From: JAAYKT01 sp964408955
GTDB lineage: Bacteria > Bacillota > Clostridia > Lutisporales > Lutisporaceae
DNA: 64,000 nt
NCBI GenBank assembly: GCA_964408955.1
Contig: CAYPBK010000004.1
Coordinates: 36,079 to 100,078 of the forward strand
Direction: 5' to 3'
In this document: positions 18,618 through 29,100 of the stretch, piece after piece
How the letters are laid out: each line of letters starts with the position of its first letter
How positions within the stretch are numbered: position 1 is the stretch's first letter
The notes under the pieces: generated by a model
Databases searched by the model: none
What the model was told of the DNA's origin: nothing
Seen by the model: the letters and a program-made list of their open reading frames with translations, nothing else
Program-made: the position numbers and the translations under genes

Positions 18618-19277
18618 ATGGATGATAAAAAGGTAGTGTTAATCACAGGCTATGAACCTTTTGGAGGCGACGATTTCAATCCTTCTTTGGAATTAGCTAA
18701 ATCATTAGATGGTAGTATTTACAAAGACCATGTATTTAGGCATGCGAGCATACCGGTTAACCGAAAAAGAACAGTTCTGGAGATGATAAAAGCTATAGAA
18801 TTATACAAACCGGAAATTATCATTAACACTGGATTAGCTTGGGGAAGAACGGGTATATCTGTCGAGCGTGTTGCTATTAATGTTACGGATTTTCCCATAC
18901 CAGATAATGAAGGGTATATATCAAAAAATGAAACTATTGATGAATCGGGTCCGTCAGCATATTTTGCATCTATTCCTATAAGAGCGGTAACAAAAGCAAT
19001 GCTGGACAATGGAATACCTGCATATGTTTCAAACACCGCAGGCACATATTGTTGCAATATGCTTATGTATGGTACCTTGAATTATATATCTAAGAACAAG
19101 CTTCAAACAAGAGCAGGTATGATACATGTCCCATTTACTCCAGAGCAGGTGGCAGAAAAAAGAGAAAACATACCTTCTATGTCACTTGAAATAATGACAA
19201 AAGCAATTGAAATAGCAGCTAAAGCGGTCATAGATAATAAAGTAGATATTGAAATGATTTGTGGTGCGGTCAATTAG
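18618..19277 (+). CDS. pcp: Pyroglutamyl-peptidase I
   Basis: Cysteine peptidase (family C15) that removes N-terminal pyroglutamate from peptides; cytoplasmic. The opening VLITGYEPFGGDDFNPS is diagnostic. The catalytic triad is visible: Glu in ISVERVAIN, Cys in NTAGTYCCN and His in AGMIHVPFTPEQ. I choose ATG 18618 because GAAAGG lies 9 nt upstream; the ATG at 18609 abuts that site. 219 residues is typical. It precedes the NCS1 permease by 44 bp. It opens no ring itself but releases 5-oxoproline, a cyclic amide like the hydantoins handled by its neighbours. Confidence 0.93.
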   Translation: MDDKKVVLITGYEPFGGDDFNPSLELAKSLDGSIYKDHVFRHASIPVNRKRTVLEMIKAIELYKPEIIINTGLAWGRTGISVERVAINVTDFPIPDNEGYISKNETIDESGPSAYFASIPIRAVTKAMLDNGIPAYVSNTAGTYCCNMLMYGTLNYISKNKLQTRAGMIHVPFTPEQVAEKRENIPSMSLEIMTKAIEIAAKAVIDNKVDIEMICGAVN

Positions 19278-19321
19278 TTATAAATATTTAAGGTCTTAAA
19301 AAAAATAAAGGAGGCATTTAA

Positions 19322-20794
19322 ATGAGTAAATATCAAGTTACTAATGGAGACTTTGTTACTTTGACTGATGCAGGCATTGGAAAAATTAAAGAATATAATA
19401 ATAACTATGACAACGAAACAAAACCTATAGGCCTAGAGGAAAGGGATTGGAATACTTGGCATATGTCAAGCTTATGGATTGGGATAATTGTCTCCATTGC
19501 TACTTACCAATTGACAAGCGGGTTTATAGTGTCCGGTATGTCTTGGCAACAAGCACTTTTTACAGTCATTCTTGGGCATACATTGGTTTTAATACCCGCC
19601 ATAATGATAGGGCATTTTGGAGCTAAATTCGGAATTTCATTTCCAATGATGTCAAGAGCCATTTTTGGAATAAAAGGAAGCATAATTCCCGCCTTTATTA
19701 GATCAATAGGAGCTATCTTCTGGTTTGGTATACAGACTTGGATAGGTGGACAAGCCATTAACATCATTATTGGGGTGTTTGTACCTTCGTGGAAGGGAAT
19801 GGGTTTCCCCGGAATGTTCATATCATTTATAATTTTTTGGGTTATTAATATTTACATTGCACAGTCGGGGGCAAAAGGAGTAAAAATTTTAGAATCTTAT
19901 TCAGCTCCGGCACTTATTTTACTTAGTTTAATAGTAATTGTTTGGTCGGCTTATGTTGCAGATTGGAGTTTCGCACGGTTGCTAGCAGAACCGGCAGTTA
20001 GAGGAGGAAAAGGTAATTTTGCAAAACTTTTTTTACCCGGGTTGTCTGCAATGATTGCCTTTGATGGTGGTCCGGCGCTTAGTATGCCAGATTTTTCAAG
20101 GCATATGAAAAGCCAGCGTTCTCAAGTTTTAGGACAATTAATTGTGGCACCTATTACAGCTGGATATATTGCTTTTGTAGGCATTTGTGGCACAGCCGCT
20201 TCCTCAATAGCATTTGGAGAAGCTATATGGGAACCTGCCATTCTTGTTTCGAAATTTGATAATCCGATTATTGTATTGATATTTTCATTATTTATAATAG
20301 CAGCGGTTCTCACGACTAATGTAGCTGGAAATTTGATTCCACCAAGTCTTGCAATTTCAACATTATTTCCAAAACAATTAAACTATAAAAAAGCAACATA
20401 CCTAGCTGCCATTCTAGGATTGTTAACTATGCCTTGGTATATGATGGCTAATCCAGAAAATTTCATATTCATGTTTTTAGGCTTATTGGGAGCGTTATTG
20501 GGACCGGTTACAGGTCTTTTTATTGCCTCTTATTGGTTTGAATACAACAAAGAAATAGAAATTGTAGATCTATATAGACAAGATAGCGGCAAATACTATT
20601 TCAGCAATGGTTGGAATAAAGAGATGATGATTGTATTTACAATTTTTACGACAATAATAATTGCTGGTAATTTTGTTCCGTTTTTAAAGTTTGCCTATGA
20701 AAACTCATATTTGGTTGGTATAATAACTGGTATTGTATACTATTATTTTGTTAAAGGTAACAAGAAAAACGGAAACAATCCCACCGCTTCTTAG
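19322..20794 (+). CDS. NCS1-family permease (hydantoin/allantoin/cytosine type)
   Basis: 490 residues with about 12 membrane helices. NCS1 hallmarks: an N-terminal EERDWNTWHMSSLWIG entry, MSRAIFGIKGSIIPAFIRS, and a GAIFWFGIQTWIGGQ helix with Trp and Gln at substrate-site positions known from Mhp1. Members import nucleobases, hydantoins or allantoin with Na+ or H+. Its neighbours (hydantoin racemase, hydantoinase) favour a hydantoin, dihydropyrimidine or ureide substrate. GGAGG precedes ATG 19322 by 8 bp. The racemase start lies 57 bp after its stop. Family secure, substrate inferred from context. Confidence 0.9.
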   Translation: MSKYQVTNGDFVTLTDAGIGKIKEYNNNYDNETKPIGLEERDWNTWHMSSLWIGIIVSIATYQLTSGFIVSGMSWQQALFTVILGHTLVLIPAIMIGHFGAKFGISFPMMSRAIFGIKGSIIPAFIRSIGAIFWFGIQTWIGGQAINIIIGVFVPSWKGMGFPGMFISFIIFWVINIYIAQSGAKGVKILESYSAPALILLSLIVIVWSAYVADWSFARLLAEPAVRGGKGNFAKLFLPGLSAMIAFDGGPALSMPDFSRHMKSQRSQVLGQLIVAPITAGYIAFVGICGTAASSIAFGEAIWEPAILVSKFDNPIIVLIFSLFIIAAVLTTNVAGNLIPPSLAISTLFPKQLNYKKATYLAAILGLLTMPWYMMANPENFIFMFLGLLGALLGPVTGLFIASYWFEYNKEIEIVDLYRQDSGKYYFSNGWNKEMMIVFTIFTTIIIAGNFVPFLKFAYENSYLVGIITGIVYYYFVKGNKKNGNNPTAS

Positions 20795-20850
20795 TGTTTA
20801 TAAAGCAACTTAAAAAATGTAATAAAATATGTAAAGAAAGGTGGAAGAAA

Positions 20851-21594
20851 ATGAAGATTTTATTAATAAATCCAAATACAACAAAAGAGATGACTGAGGG
20901 CGCACTTAAGACGGCACTCAAAGTAAAGGACCCAAGGACTGAAATAGTAGGCGTTACAAATGAAAAAGGACCTAGATCAATTGAAGGTGTTTTAGACGGA
21001 ATTATGACAACCGAAGGAGTTCTAGAAATAATAATTAACGAAGAAGATAATTATGATGCTTTTATCATAGCGTGTTTTAGTAGTCATCCATCAGTTATAG
21101 CGGGGAGGGAAGTAACCAAAAAACCTGTTATTGGTATATTTGAGGCAGCTGCTTTTCAAGCTTGTATGCTGGGTGAGAAATTTGGAATAGTTACGACTTC
21201 TAAAAGATGGGTACCTTTGCTAGATGCCGGTGTACACCAACTTGGAGTGGCAAGCAGGTGTGCTGGGATAAGAAGTACTGGTTTATCTGTGCTGGACTTG
21301 GAAAGTAAGGATCCAAAAGAAGTCGAAGATATTTTACTGGAAACTAGCCGTAAAACAGTAGATGAAGACGGTACAGAAGTGATTTTACTTGGTTGTGCAG
21401 GGATGGCAGGGTTAAACGAAAAACTTGAAACAGAACTAGGAGTGACAGTTATTGATGCAGTTGGTGCTGCCACAAAAATGGCAGAAGCATTGATTTATCA
21501 AAAGTTATATACAAGTAAGGTTGGTGCATATGCCCCAGTTGAAAAAAGAGAGACTATAAATATATCTCCTATCTTTGATAAAGTTTACAAATAA
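20851..21594 (+). CDS. Hydantoin racemase (Asp/Glu/hydantoin racemase family)
   Basis: Interconverts D- and L-5-substituted hydantoins using two catalytic cysteines. Both are present: Cys in IIACFSSHPS (~residue 75) and Cys in ILLGCAGMAGL (~residue 185). The N-terminal LLINPNTTKEMTE motif is typical. Start ATG 20851 lies 6 nt after AAAGGTGG; the frame's upstream extension begins at the permease stop and has no ribosome site. 247 residues is normal. A racemase makes sense only beside a stereoselective hydantoinase, which follows at 21742 after a long AT-rich palindrome. Confidence 0.9.
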   Translation: MKILLINPNTTKEMTEGALKTALKVKDPRTEIVGVTNEKGPRSIEGVLDGIMTTEGVLEIIINEEDNYDAFIIACFSSHPSVIAGREVTKKPVIGIFEAAAFQACMLGEKFGIVTTSKRWVPLLDAGVHQLGVASRCAGIRSTGLSVLDLESKDPKEVEDILLETSRKTVDEDGTEVILLGCAGMAGLNEKLETELGVTVIDAVGAATKMAEALIYQKLYTSKVGAYAPVEKRETINISPIFDKVYK

Positions 21595-21659
21595 GAGACT
21601 ATAATAAGGGTTGTGGTAATTTTAGCTGCAATCATCCATAAAGGGTATTGAGAAAAATC

Positions 21660-21698
21660 AAATTGCAAAAGAATTATAATATAATTCTTTTGCAATTT
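21660..21698. promoter_or_regulatory. Perfect 18-bp AT-rich palindrome between racemase and hydantoinase genes
   Basis: Arms 21660-21677 and 21681-21698 are exact reverse complements (AAATTGCAAAAGAATTAT) with a 3-nt loop. No clean T-run follows. It could be an intra-operon RNA processing or attenuation hairpin, or a DNA operator. Confidence 0.6.
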
Positions 21699-21741
21699 AA
21701 ATCCTTTTCAAACTATATTTAATGATAGGAGACGTGAAACA

Positions 21742-23112
21742 ATGTTTGATATGTTGATAAAAAATGGTCTGATAGTTACTCATGAAGAAATTTTTAAAGC
21801 TGACATAGCAATTAAAAATGGGAAAATTTTATCTATAGGAACACTAGGTTCATTGAAGGCAGTTAACGAAATAGATGCTGATGGCAAATTAGTTATGCCA
21901 GGTCTTATCGATCCTCATGTGCATATTGGTCATCCGTTTAAAGATAAAAAAAGTCAAGATGATTTTTACAGCGCAACAGTGTCAGCAGCATTTGGGGGGA
22001 CAACAACTGTAATAGACTTTGGCATACAATGGAACAAACAATTAGATCTTAGGGACACATTAAAAAAACGAATTTCTGAGGCAGATGGGCAGGCAATTGT
22101 TGATTATGCTTTACATGTTTGTCCAACTGATTCATCACCGGATATTGTTTCTCAGGTCAAATCAATAATAGATTGCGGATTTCCTTCATTTAAGCTTTAT
22201 ATGATATATCGTAAGCAAGGTAGAATGGTGGATGATGCCGTTGTGTTTAGTGTGATGAATGAAGCAAAAAAATATAATGGCATAGTAGGTGTGCATGCAG
22301 AGAACTCAGCAATAGCTGAATACAACGAAGAAGAACTTTTGAGAAAAGGGCTTAATAGTGCGGAATACTTTCCGCTAATGAAGCCAAACATGGTAGAAGC
22401 AGAGGCTATAAATAGAGTGTTGTACCTTAATAAATGGGCAAAAGGTCAATTATATATTTTTCATCTTTCGACTGCAGAAGGATTGGAATTAATAATGAAA
22501 CAAAAAGGTGAAGGACAAGATATTTATGCAGAAACATGCCCACATTATTTAGTTTTGAATAAAGATGTTTATTCTTCTAATAAAGGTTATAATTACATTT
22601 GTAGTCCGCCTCTTAGAGATTATCAAGACATTGAGGCCTTGTGGGACGGGGTAGCAAATGGCTATATTTCCACTATTGGTTCAGATCATTGTGGTTTTGG
22701 GGCTGAATTAAAGGAGTCAGGTAATGGCACTTTTAACCAAACCCCAAATGGATTACCAGGAATTGAATTAAGATTGCCTTTGATTTACACTGAAGGTGTT
22801 TTGAAAAAAAGAATAAGCTTAAATAAGCTGGTGGAAGTTTTAAGTACAAATCCGGCAAAGATATTTGGATTATTTCCAAGAAAAGGTGCCATTATGCCAG
22901 GCAGTGATGCTGATATTACAATAGTAGATATAAATGAAACAAAAAAGGTCACCGCAAAGGATTTACATTCAACCGTTGATTGGACGCCATATGAAGGTAT
23001 GGTGCTTACGGGATTTGCAGCCACAAGTATTTTAAGAGGCGAAGTATTGGTTCATAATGGTGAGCTAAAAGGGAAGCAAGGATATGGAAAATTACTAGAA
23101 AGAAGATTATAA
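21742..23112 (+). CDS. Dihydropyrimidinase / D-hydantoinase family amidohydrolase
   Basis: Opens the ring of dihydropyrimidines or 5-substituted hydantoins to N-carbamoyl amino acids, with two metals bridged by a carboxylated lysine. Visible ligands: GLIDPHVHIG (two His), FPSFKLYMIY (Lys), GVHAEN (His), FHLSTAEG (His) and GSDHCGFG (Asp). It has 456 residues. The sequence is of the hydantoinase/dihydropyrimidinase group, but allantoinase cannot be excluded from sequence alone. No N-carbamoyl amino-acid amidohydrolase is adjacent, so the fate of the carbamoyl product is open. ATG 21742 has an AGGAG site 10 bp upstream. A hairpin terminator follows. Confidence 0.88.
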   Translation: MFDMLIKNGLIVTHEEIFKADIAIKNGKILSIGTLGSLKAVNEIDADGKLVMPGLIDPHVHIGHPFKDKKSQDDFYSATVSAAFGGTTTVIDFGIQWNKQLDLRDTLKKRISEADGQAIVDYALHVCPTDSSPDIVSQVKSIIDCGFPSFKLYMIYRKQGRMVDDAVVFSVMNEAKKYNGIVGVHAENSAIAEYNEEELLRKGLNSAEYFPLMKPNMVEAEAINRVLYLNKWAKGQLYIFHLSTAEGLELIMKQKGEGQDIYAETCPHYLVLNKDVYSSNKGYNYICSPPLRDYQDIEALWDGVANGYISTIGSDHCGFGAELKESGNGTFNQTPNGLPGIELRLPLIYTEGVLKKRISLNKLVEVLSTNPAKIFGLFPRKGAIMPGSDADITIVDINETKKVTAKDLHSTVDWTPYEGMVLTGFAATSILRGEVLVHNGELKGKQGYGKLLERRL

Positions 23113-23133
23113 TTTTGAGTTAATAGATTGACC

Positions 23134-23185
23134 TTGGTACATAAGAAGGGCTATTTTGCTTTCTTATGTATCAATTTTATATTTT
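23134..23185 (+). terminator. Hairpin terminator after the hydantoinase
   Basis: Arms TTGGTACATAAGAA (23134-23147) and TTCTTATGTATCAA (23161-23174) pair with one G-T wobble, followed by TTTTATATTTT. This supports starting the next gene at 23224, not at 23128. Confidence 0.7.
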
Positions 23186-23223
23186 CAGTGAGTACTTATG
23201 AATTAATAAGGGGGCTTATTACT

Positions 23224-24030
23224 TTGGCATGGATCATCTTAGCACTTATCGGATTTGTTGCCGGCAGCATAGCAAATCTACTTGGAATTGGCGGCGGTAT
23301 AATACTGGTACCCGCACTTATTCATATTGTTCCTCATATTTTACATGGGCAAAGCATTACTGCACAAGGTGCCGTTGGAACCTCACTAGTACTGATTATA
23401 ATAGGGGCTTTGTCAGGTACTATAAATAATATTAAAAATAAGCAGATTGACTACGGTGCTGCTTCCATATTCTTCATAGGTGCTATTCCTGGCTCGATTG
23501 TAGGGACTTACTTAAATAGTGTTATAAGTGATGAAAAGTTTAATATGTATTTTGGAATAGTAATGTTTATTATATTTTTTCTGTCTTTTAGTAAAGGTAA
23601 AGCAAAACCCGTAGGTATAGATTGGTCAATTAAAAAAGAGATTTTTGATGATGAAGGGAAAAGCATTGAATATGGGTATTCCATATGGCTAACTATTCTT
23701 ATTTCAATTTTAGCTGGAATCATATCAAGCCTTTTCGGGATAGGAGGAGGCTCCTTGATGGTTCCAATAATGTATTTACTTTATAACTTTCCTATTAGGA
23801 TTGCAACTGCTACATCTACTCTGGTTATACTCTTATCTTCAACAGTTAGCAGCTTAACTCGCTTGCTTTATTACGATTTCGATTGGAGGCTTATTTTGAC
23901 CATAACTCCAGGTGTTTGGTTCGGCGGGAGGTTTGGAGTATTTTTGTCAAAGCGATTAGAACCAGAAGTTACAGAAAAAATTTTACTTTTTGCCCTCCTT
24001 ATTATTGCTTTACGTATGGTTATCGGTTGA
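23224..24030 (+). CDS. TauE/SafE-family membrane exporter
   Basis: About eight membrane helices with two internally repeated glycine-rich halves: GFVAGSIANLLGIGGGIILVPAL and later GIISSLFGIGGGSLMVPIM. This is the family signature for sulfite, sulfoacetate or other organic-anion transport. I place the start at TTG 23224, about 10 nt after AAGGGGG; the longer frame from TTG 23128 would run through a terminator hairpin and lacks a ribosome site. It is the last plus-strand gene before the convergent CdaR-type regulator. Its substrate may be a small anion produced by this locus, but this is inference. Confidence 0.82.
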   Translation: MAWIILALIGFVAGSIANLLGIGGGIILVPALIHIVPHILHGQSITAQGAVGTSLVLIIIGALSGTINNIKNKQIDYGAASIFFIGAIPGSIVGTYLNSVISDEKFNMYFGIVMFIIFFLSFSKGKAKPVGIDWSIKKEIFDDEGKSIEYGYSIWLTILISILAGIISSLFGIGGGSLMVPIMYLLYNFPIRIATATSTLVILLSSTVSSLTRLLYYDFDWRLILTITPGVWFGGRFGVFLSKRLEPEVTEKILLFALLIIALRMVIG

Positions 24031-24038
24031 CAGGCTAA

Positions 24039-25259
24039 TTAAGAACCTAACTTAAGAAGCTTTAGAGCCAAAAAAAGCTTAAAGCCGTCTGTAAAACGAT
24101 TAGCATCATATCCGGTTATGTCCTTAACTTTATTCAATCGAAATAAAACTGTATTCCGATGCACAAAAAGGCTTTTTGCTGTTTTTGAAACATCCATATC
24201 TTTACTAAAAAAGGTTTCCAAGGTATTTAATAGCTCTACTTTATAGGAATTAAAAGGTTTATTTATTAAATCAGATAGAATTTGTGAACTAAAGGACTTA
24301 TTTAGATTTTTTGGTATATGGGTTAAACTATATTCGAACTGTATGTCTTTGAAGAAGTATATATTTTCCTTCGGGAAAAATATTTGTCCAATTATTAGAG
24401 ATAATTCACCCTCTTTATAGGAAAGAGGATAATCCCGCCAATCTGAATAAGCTTCACTGATACCAATAAATACATCTCCTTCGACCTTCTGCTTAACAAT
24501 GTTTATTATGCTTTTCACAAAGTCGTTTATTGAAGAATCCTTTTCTTGTACAGGATTTTTATATTCATCCTGTACAAGTATTACTAAAGATTCATTATCA
24601 AAAAAATCCATTATGACCTCATTTTTTATATTTAATTTAAATCTTAATTCTTTTATCAGCTCATCCTCATATTTCTGAATTATCATTAAATTATTTGCTA
24701 TATCTTCATAATTTTTATTACGTTGATGCTTATTATTGTATTTGTGTATGTCCATTTTCACAACGATAGCTGCACGGGAAAGGCTTAAATCGAAACCAAG
24801 CATGCGACCACGCTGCACAAATATGTTTTCATCATTGCCATGATTACCAGACAATAAATCATGAAAGAAACTTCTTCTTGCAGTTTTTTGAAGATATATT
24901 TCATCCTTAAGTGAAGCCTGCTCCAACATAAGCTCTGCTGTATAACGGACTAGTTCACCATAGCTTCTTATATCTTCCGGTTCACCAGTAATTCCTATAA
25001 CTCCGACGATACGGGATTCAAAGGTTATGGGCAAGCTTATTCCGGGGTGGACTCCTTCCAAGGTTTCGGCTTCTTTTATAGTAACTTCAGCTTTTTCTCC
25101 ACTTTTTATTACCTTTTCGGCGCCTTCATGAAAAGTACCAATCCTTTTTTTATTGCCGCTTGCAATTATGTATCCCTTTTCATTCATTATGTTGATATTT
25201 CTATTTATTATTAACATAGTTCTATCAACTATAGCTTGGGCAAGTTCAGAATTAATCAT
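24039..25259 (-). CDS. CdaR/PucR-type transcriptional regulator
   Basis: 406 residues. The N-terminal ~130 residues match the putative sugar-diacid-recognition domain (INSELAQAIVDRTM, GYIIASGN, GVIGITGEPEDIRSYGELV). The C-terminal helix-turn-helix is the CdaR/PucR type (DVSKTAKSLFVHRNTVLFRLNKVKDITG). In Firmicutes these proteins often activate glycerate, allantoin or purine catabolism genes. It is convergent with and only 8 bp from the end of the ureide gene set, so it is the obvious local regulator. AGAGGTG precedes ATG 25259. The effector, likely a carboxylate or ureide, is not known. Confidence 0.88.
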   Translation of the reverse strand: MINSELAQAIVDRTMLIINRNINIMNEKGYIIASGNKKRIGTFHEGAEKVIKSGEKAEVTIKEAETLEGVHPGISLPITFESRIVGVIGITGEPEDIRSYGELVRYTAELMLEQASLKDEIYLQKTARRSFFHDLLSGNHGNDENIFVQRGRMLGFDLSLSRAAIVVKMDIHKYNNKHQRNKNYEDIANNLMIIQKYEDELIKELRFKLNIKNEVIMDFFDNESLVILVQDEYKNPVQEKDSSINDFVKSIINIVKQKVEGDVFIGISEAYSDWRDYPLSYKEGELSLIIGQIFFPKENIYFFKDIQFEYSLTHIPKNLNKSFSSQILSDLINKPFNSYKVELLNTLETFFSKDMDVSKTAKSLFVHRNTVLFRLNKVKDITGYDANRFTDGFKLFLALKLLKLGS

Positions 25260-25376
25260 TGATTCACCTCTAAAAATATATTTCGTGACACACAGATAAA
25301 ATCAACAGTGATTATATGTTGAATAAAATGATATCAATAAACAAAACAAAAAACAATAAACACAAATAAAGCTATA

Positions 25377-25736
25377 TTAATTGCTTCTTATAAAATCAAT
25401 AAATATAGCGCCTTTATATGTTAAAAGTCCCTTTTCTCCCTCCGAGTAAAAATTGTAATAATAGTTATCAACTAATAGCTCAAAGGTTTCTCCGTTTTTA
25501 GTCTGGAAAGTGAGATAATTGTTCAGAAAGTCATTATTATTGTTATCAAAGGAATAAACTCTTTTTGCAATTATTGTTGCATTTATAGTTTTCTCTTTTT
25601 TAAATATACTAAAAGCGTTTTTAATCATCAGCTTTAAAACAGGTAAAAGTATAGATATCGTTATATTGATAATAAATGCAAATACCATAATTATTACGAT
25701 ATATAAAACTATTTTTAAAATTAAAGGTGATGACAT
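25377..25736 (-). CDS. Small DUF2500-like membrane protein
   Basis: 119 residues from ATG 25736 (GAGGT upstream; TTG 25751 is a weaker choice). An N-terminal membrane segment (LKIVLYIVIIMVFAFIINITI) is followed by a short basic linker and a small beta domain. Its pattern, with YLTFQTKNGETFELLV, EGEKGLLTYKGAIFIDF, resembles the DUF2500 family of single-pass proteins of unknown function. It stands alone, divergent from the 26129 gene. The Ca/metal or lipid ligand of this fold is unknown. Confidence 0.65.
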   Translation of the reverse strand: MSSPLILKIVLYIVIIMVFAFIINITISILLPVLKLMIKNAFSIFKKEKTINATIIAKRVYSFDNNNNDFLNNYLTFQTKNGETFELLVDNYYYNFYSEGEKGLLTYKGAIFIDFIRSN

Positions 25737-26128
25737 AATAACCGACCTCAACAGTTTATAAGATTAATTTTGCTTAAATTATAACATAATTCCCATAAAG
25801 TTTTTTATACCGGTGAATAAAGAAAAAATGGGAAAAGTCTTTAAATTATATAATTAGAATTATAATTCCCCCGTCCTGCATGTTAAATATGCGGGATTTT
25901 TATTATAAAACAAAAGAACACATAGATTCGTAATAAATTAGAAAAACTTAAAAAATTGCACATAGAAAAATGTCATATTAAGTAGAACGAAATATTGAAA
26001 CATTATTTAGTAATATACGTCTATATAATGGTAAAATAATCTATGATAGTTACATTCTTATTACAATGGTGGGATTATGTAATAAACCACTATGTTTACA
26101 GTATAAATAACGAGAGGAGGTTTTAATA
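25737..26128. other. Intergenic region upstream of the Ig-repeat surface protein
   Basis: 392 bp without a gene. At 25875-25902 a short hairpin (CCTGCAT/ATGCGGG, one wobble) is followed by ATTTTTA on the plus strand. It could be a leader attenuator, since no plus-strand gene precedes it. A TATAAT at 26024-26029 lacks a well-spaced -35. GAGAGGAGG at ~26111 is the ribosome site of the next gene. Confidence 0.5.
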
Positions 26129-29100
26129 ATGAAAAGAACAATAGCATTAATTTTATCCTTTACCTTAGTTATAACAGGGCTTCTAGCTTCTCCTATTTAT
26201 GCAGCATCTATTAAAGTGAGTGAGGAAGCAAGAGCTCTTGAAACCATAGGTATGCTGGAGGGGGATGGGAGCGGAGTTACATCGGAGTATATGGGAAAAA
26301 GGATGCACCGGTTTACAGCCGCGATATCTATACTTAAGCTCAGGGGGCTTTATGATGAAGCCTTAAAATATACAAAGACAGGAAACTTTAAGGATATAGG
26401 TGTGGTTGAATGGAAAGAAGGAAGAAATATACTTGCTTATTTAAAAGCAAATCCCGATTTAGGATTTATAGGTAATGAAAAAGGTGAGTTTTTACCATAT
26501 AAAGATATAAGTGAGCAGGAATATTTTAAAGTACTTCTTGAAACCTTAGGCTATAAACAAAAAGTAAGCGGAAAATCCGGGGACTTTAGCTGGGGTGAAA
26601 CTCTTGATTATGCAAAAAACAAAGGCTTAAAACCATCTTATAAATCTGATTTTAATATTGATCTGCTTGCAAAGGCAACAGTATCCGCATTAAATGCTAA
26701 AACAAAGGCAGGTAAGGTCTACATTGTTATACTTGTAGATAGTGGTAAAGTTAAAAAATCAAAAGCAGTTTCTGCCGGATTTATTAAAGAAGAGCTTAAT
26801 GCTACGGTAAAAAGTGCAAAGGCCATCGGCAATACGGTAGTTGAAGTGAAATTCAAAGAAAATATCAGCAAATATGATGCTGAATATACCGGTAACTATT
26901 CCATAGACGGATTGTCTATAAAAGAAGCTATTTATACCGGCGATAATACAGTAAGACTGACTACATCATCTCAAAGCAATGGGAGGCAATATACGCTATA
27001 TGCGGGAGGTAGCAAAATTAGATTTACCGGGATATCAAAAATCTCAGGCGCTCCAAATATTAAAACAGTAAAAAGCGAGGATGATGAATCTGTAGTAGTC
27101 GAATTCGATAAAGAGCTGGACTACGATAGCGCTATGAATTCAAATAACTATACTATAGCCGGAGTAGATGTGGAAAAGGCTGTATTAACAGGTAAAAAGG
27201 TGGAACTGTCTACCTATGGACTGACATCTAGAAAACAATATACTTTAAAGGTTACGAACATGAAGTCTGTGGATGGGGCAGTACTAAAATCTCAATCTAA
27301 AACTTTTTCTAACAGACCGGACACTACACCGCCCTCTGTAAAAGAGGTTATAGCGGAGACGAATGAAAGAGTAATAGTTATTTTTTCCGAAGGGGTATCA
27401 AAGGATACAGCCGAGGATTTATATAATTACACTATAGAAAGCAACAACGGGGAATTGGATATTTATGAGGCAATACTATTTGGTGATGATGAGGATAGAG
27501 TTGAATTAGTGACGGAGCCTCAAAAAGCATCTGCTAAGTATGAGATTACAATAGAAAACATAGAGGATAAAACCAAAGTCGGTAATGTTATGAAAAAGGC
27601 CATAAAGAAAACATTTGTAGGAGCCAAAGAGGATAATACAGCACCATCTTTATCTAAAAATGATATTAAAATACTATCAAAAAACCGCATACAAGTAGCA
27701 TTTACTGATAATAGCAGGATGGACGAGGATACTGTATTAGATGCAGGTAATTATGAGCTGATAAAGAATGACAGATGGAAAGATGAAATATATGTAGACA
27801 ACGTAGAAAAGATATCCTTCGAAAGCGGTAAGTACAAGGTCGCTCTAGAAGTAGATGACTTGGAATCAAATATGAGCTACACTTTAAAGGTTTATAATAT
27901 TGCGGATGAATTCGGCAATGTTTTGGAGAAAAACAATACGGCTACTATTTCCATATCCAAAGAGGATTTGGCTCCGGCAAAATATAAATCACATAAAATG
28001 ACTAAGCTTGATGAAATAGAAATCGTATTTACAAAACCTCTGGATAAAGAGTCTGCTGAGGATGTATATAATTATTCAATTAACAATTACATTGGATATC
28101 CTTCAAAAGCCGTTTATAAGGATGAAAAAGTAATTCTAACCACGGCGAAAATGACTGAAGGCAAAACATACAGATTAACTATTGATGGTGTTGAGGACCA
28201 ATCAGGCAATGTGATAAGGCAAAATATTGATTTTAAAGCCGTTGCAGAGGTAAAAAGTGAAGTCGGTCCGGTGCTGGTGCATCTTACTTCTTTAAATAAA
28301 TATGTGGCAGCCGCAGTATTCGACAAGCCTGTAAGCTATACTTCAGACGGCTCTGATAGAACTATACTGATACTAAAAACAGGTTACACGGAGATTAAGT
28401 TGTATGCAAAAGCCACTTCTACCGATGAAAAAACCATTGAATTTTCAGACATAGAAGGAAGAAAGATTTTATCGGATTATGCTTATTACTCTATAGATGA
28501 GGATAAATCCCTTAGAGGAATAACAGACAAAACCGCAAATAAAAATAAATACGACAATTCAGTATTAAAGAACTATTATATTACAGTTCCCGGTAACAGC
28601 AGTGAGCCAGAGGCTTTAGAGGTTAAAGATATAACTCAGACAGATAACAGAACTTTTAAAGTTACTATGTCAAGAGAAGTGGTTATAAAAAGGAACACAG
28701 CAGAATCTTCACCTTATGCAATCTTTGCCGCGGGAGCCACTAATGATAAAAAGGTGGTTACATTTACAATAACGCCGGGATATATTAACGGCGGTACGGA
28801 TTACAAAATAGATTTAAGCAAAGTGTTAGAGGATAGACATGGTTTAAAATCAGAAAACACCGGAAAGGACTATACAACTTTTTATAGTGAAAATAAGGAC
28901 TATATTAAGCCTTTCATCAGGGGCGTAAGAGCTTTGGACGCCAATACTGTGGAAATAGAATATAATGAAGATATGGGTTATAGCGGTAAGTATACTATAA
29001 AGAATACGGACCCCTATGTCATCTATAACACTATTTTAACCTCATTGAAAAAAATTGATGGGAAGAAAGTGATATTATCGCTGAACATTCCTTTAGAGAA

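Noticed and set aside
23128..23223. N-terminal extension of the TauE-like frame
   Set aside because: It runs through a terminator hairpin and lacks a ribosome site; TTG 23224 has AAGGGGG.
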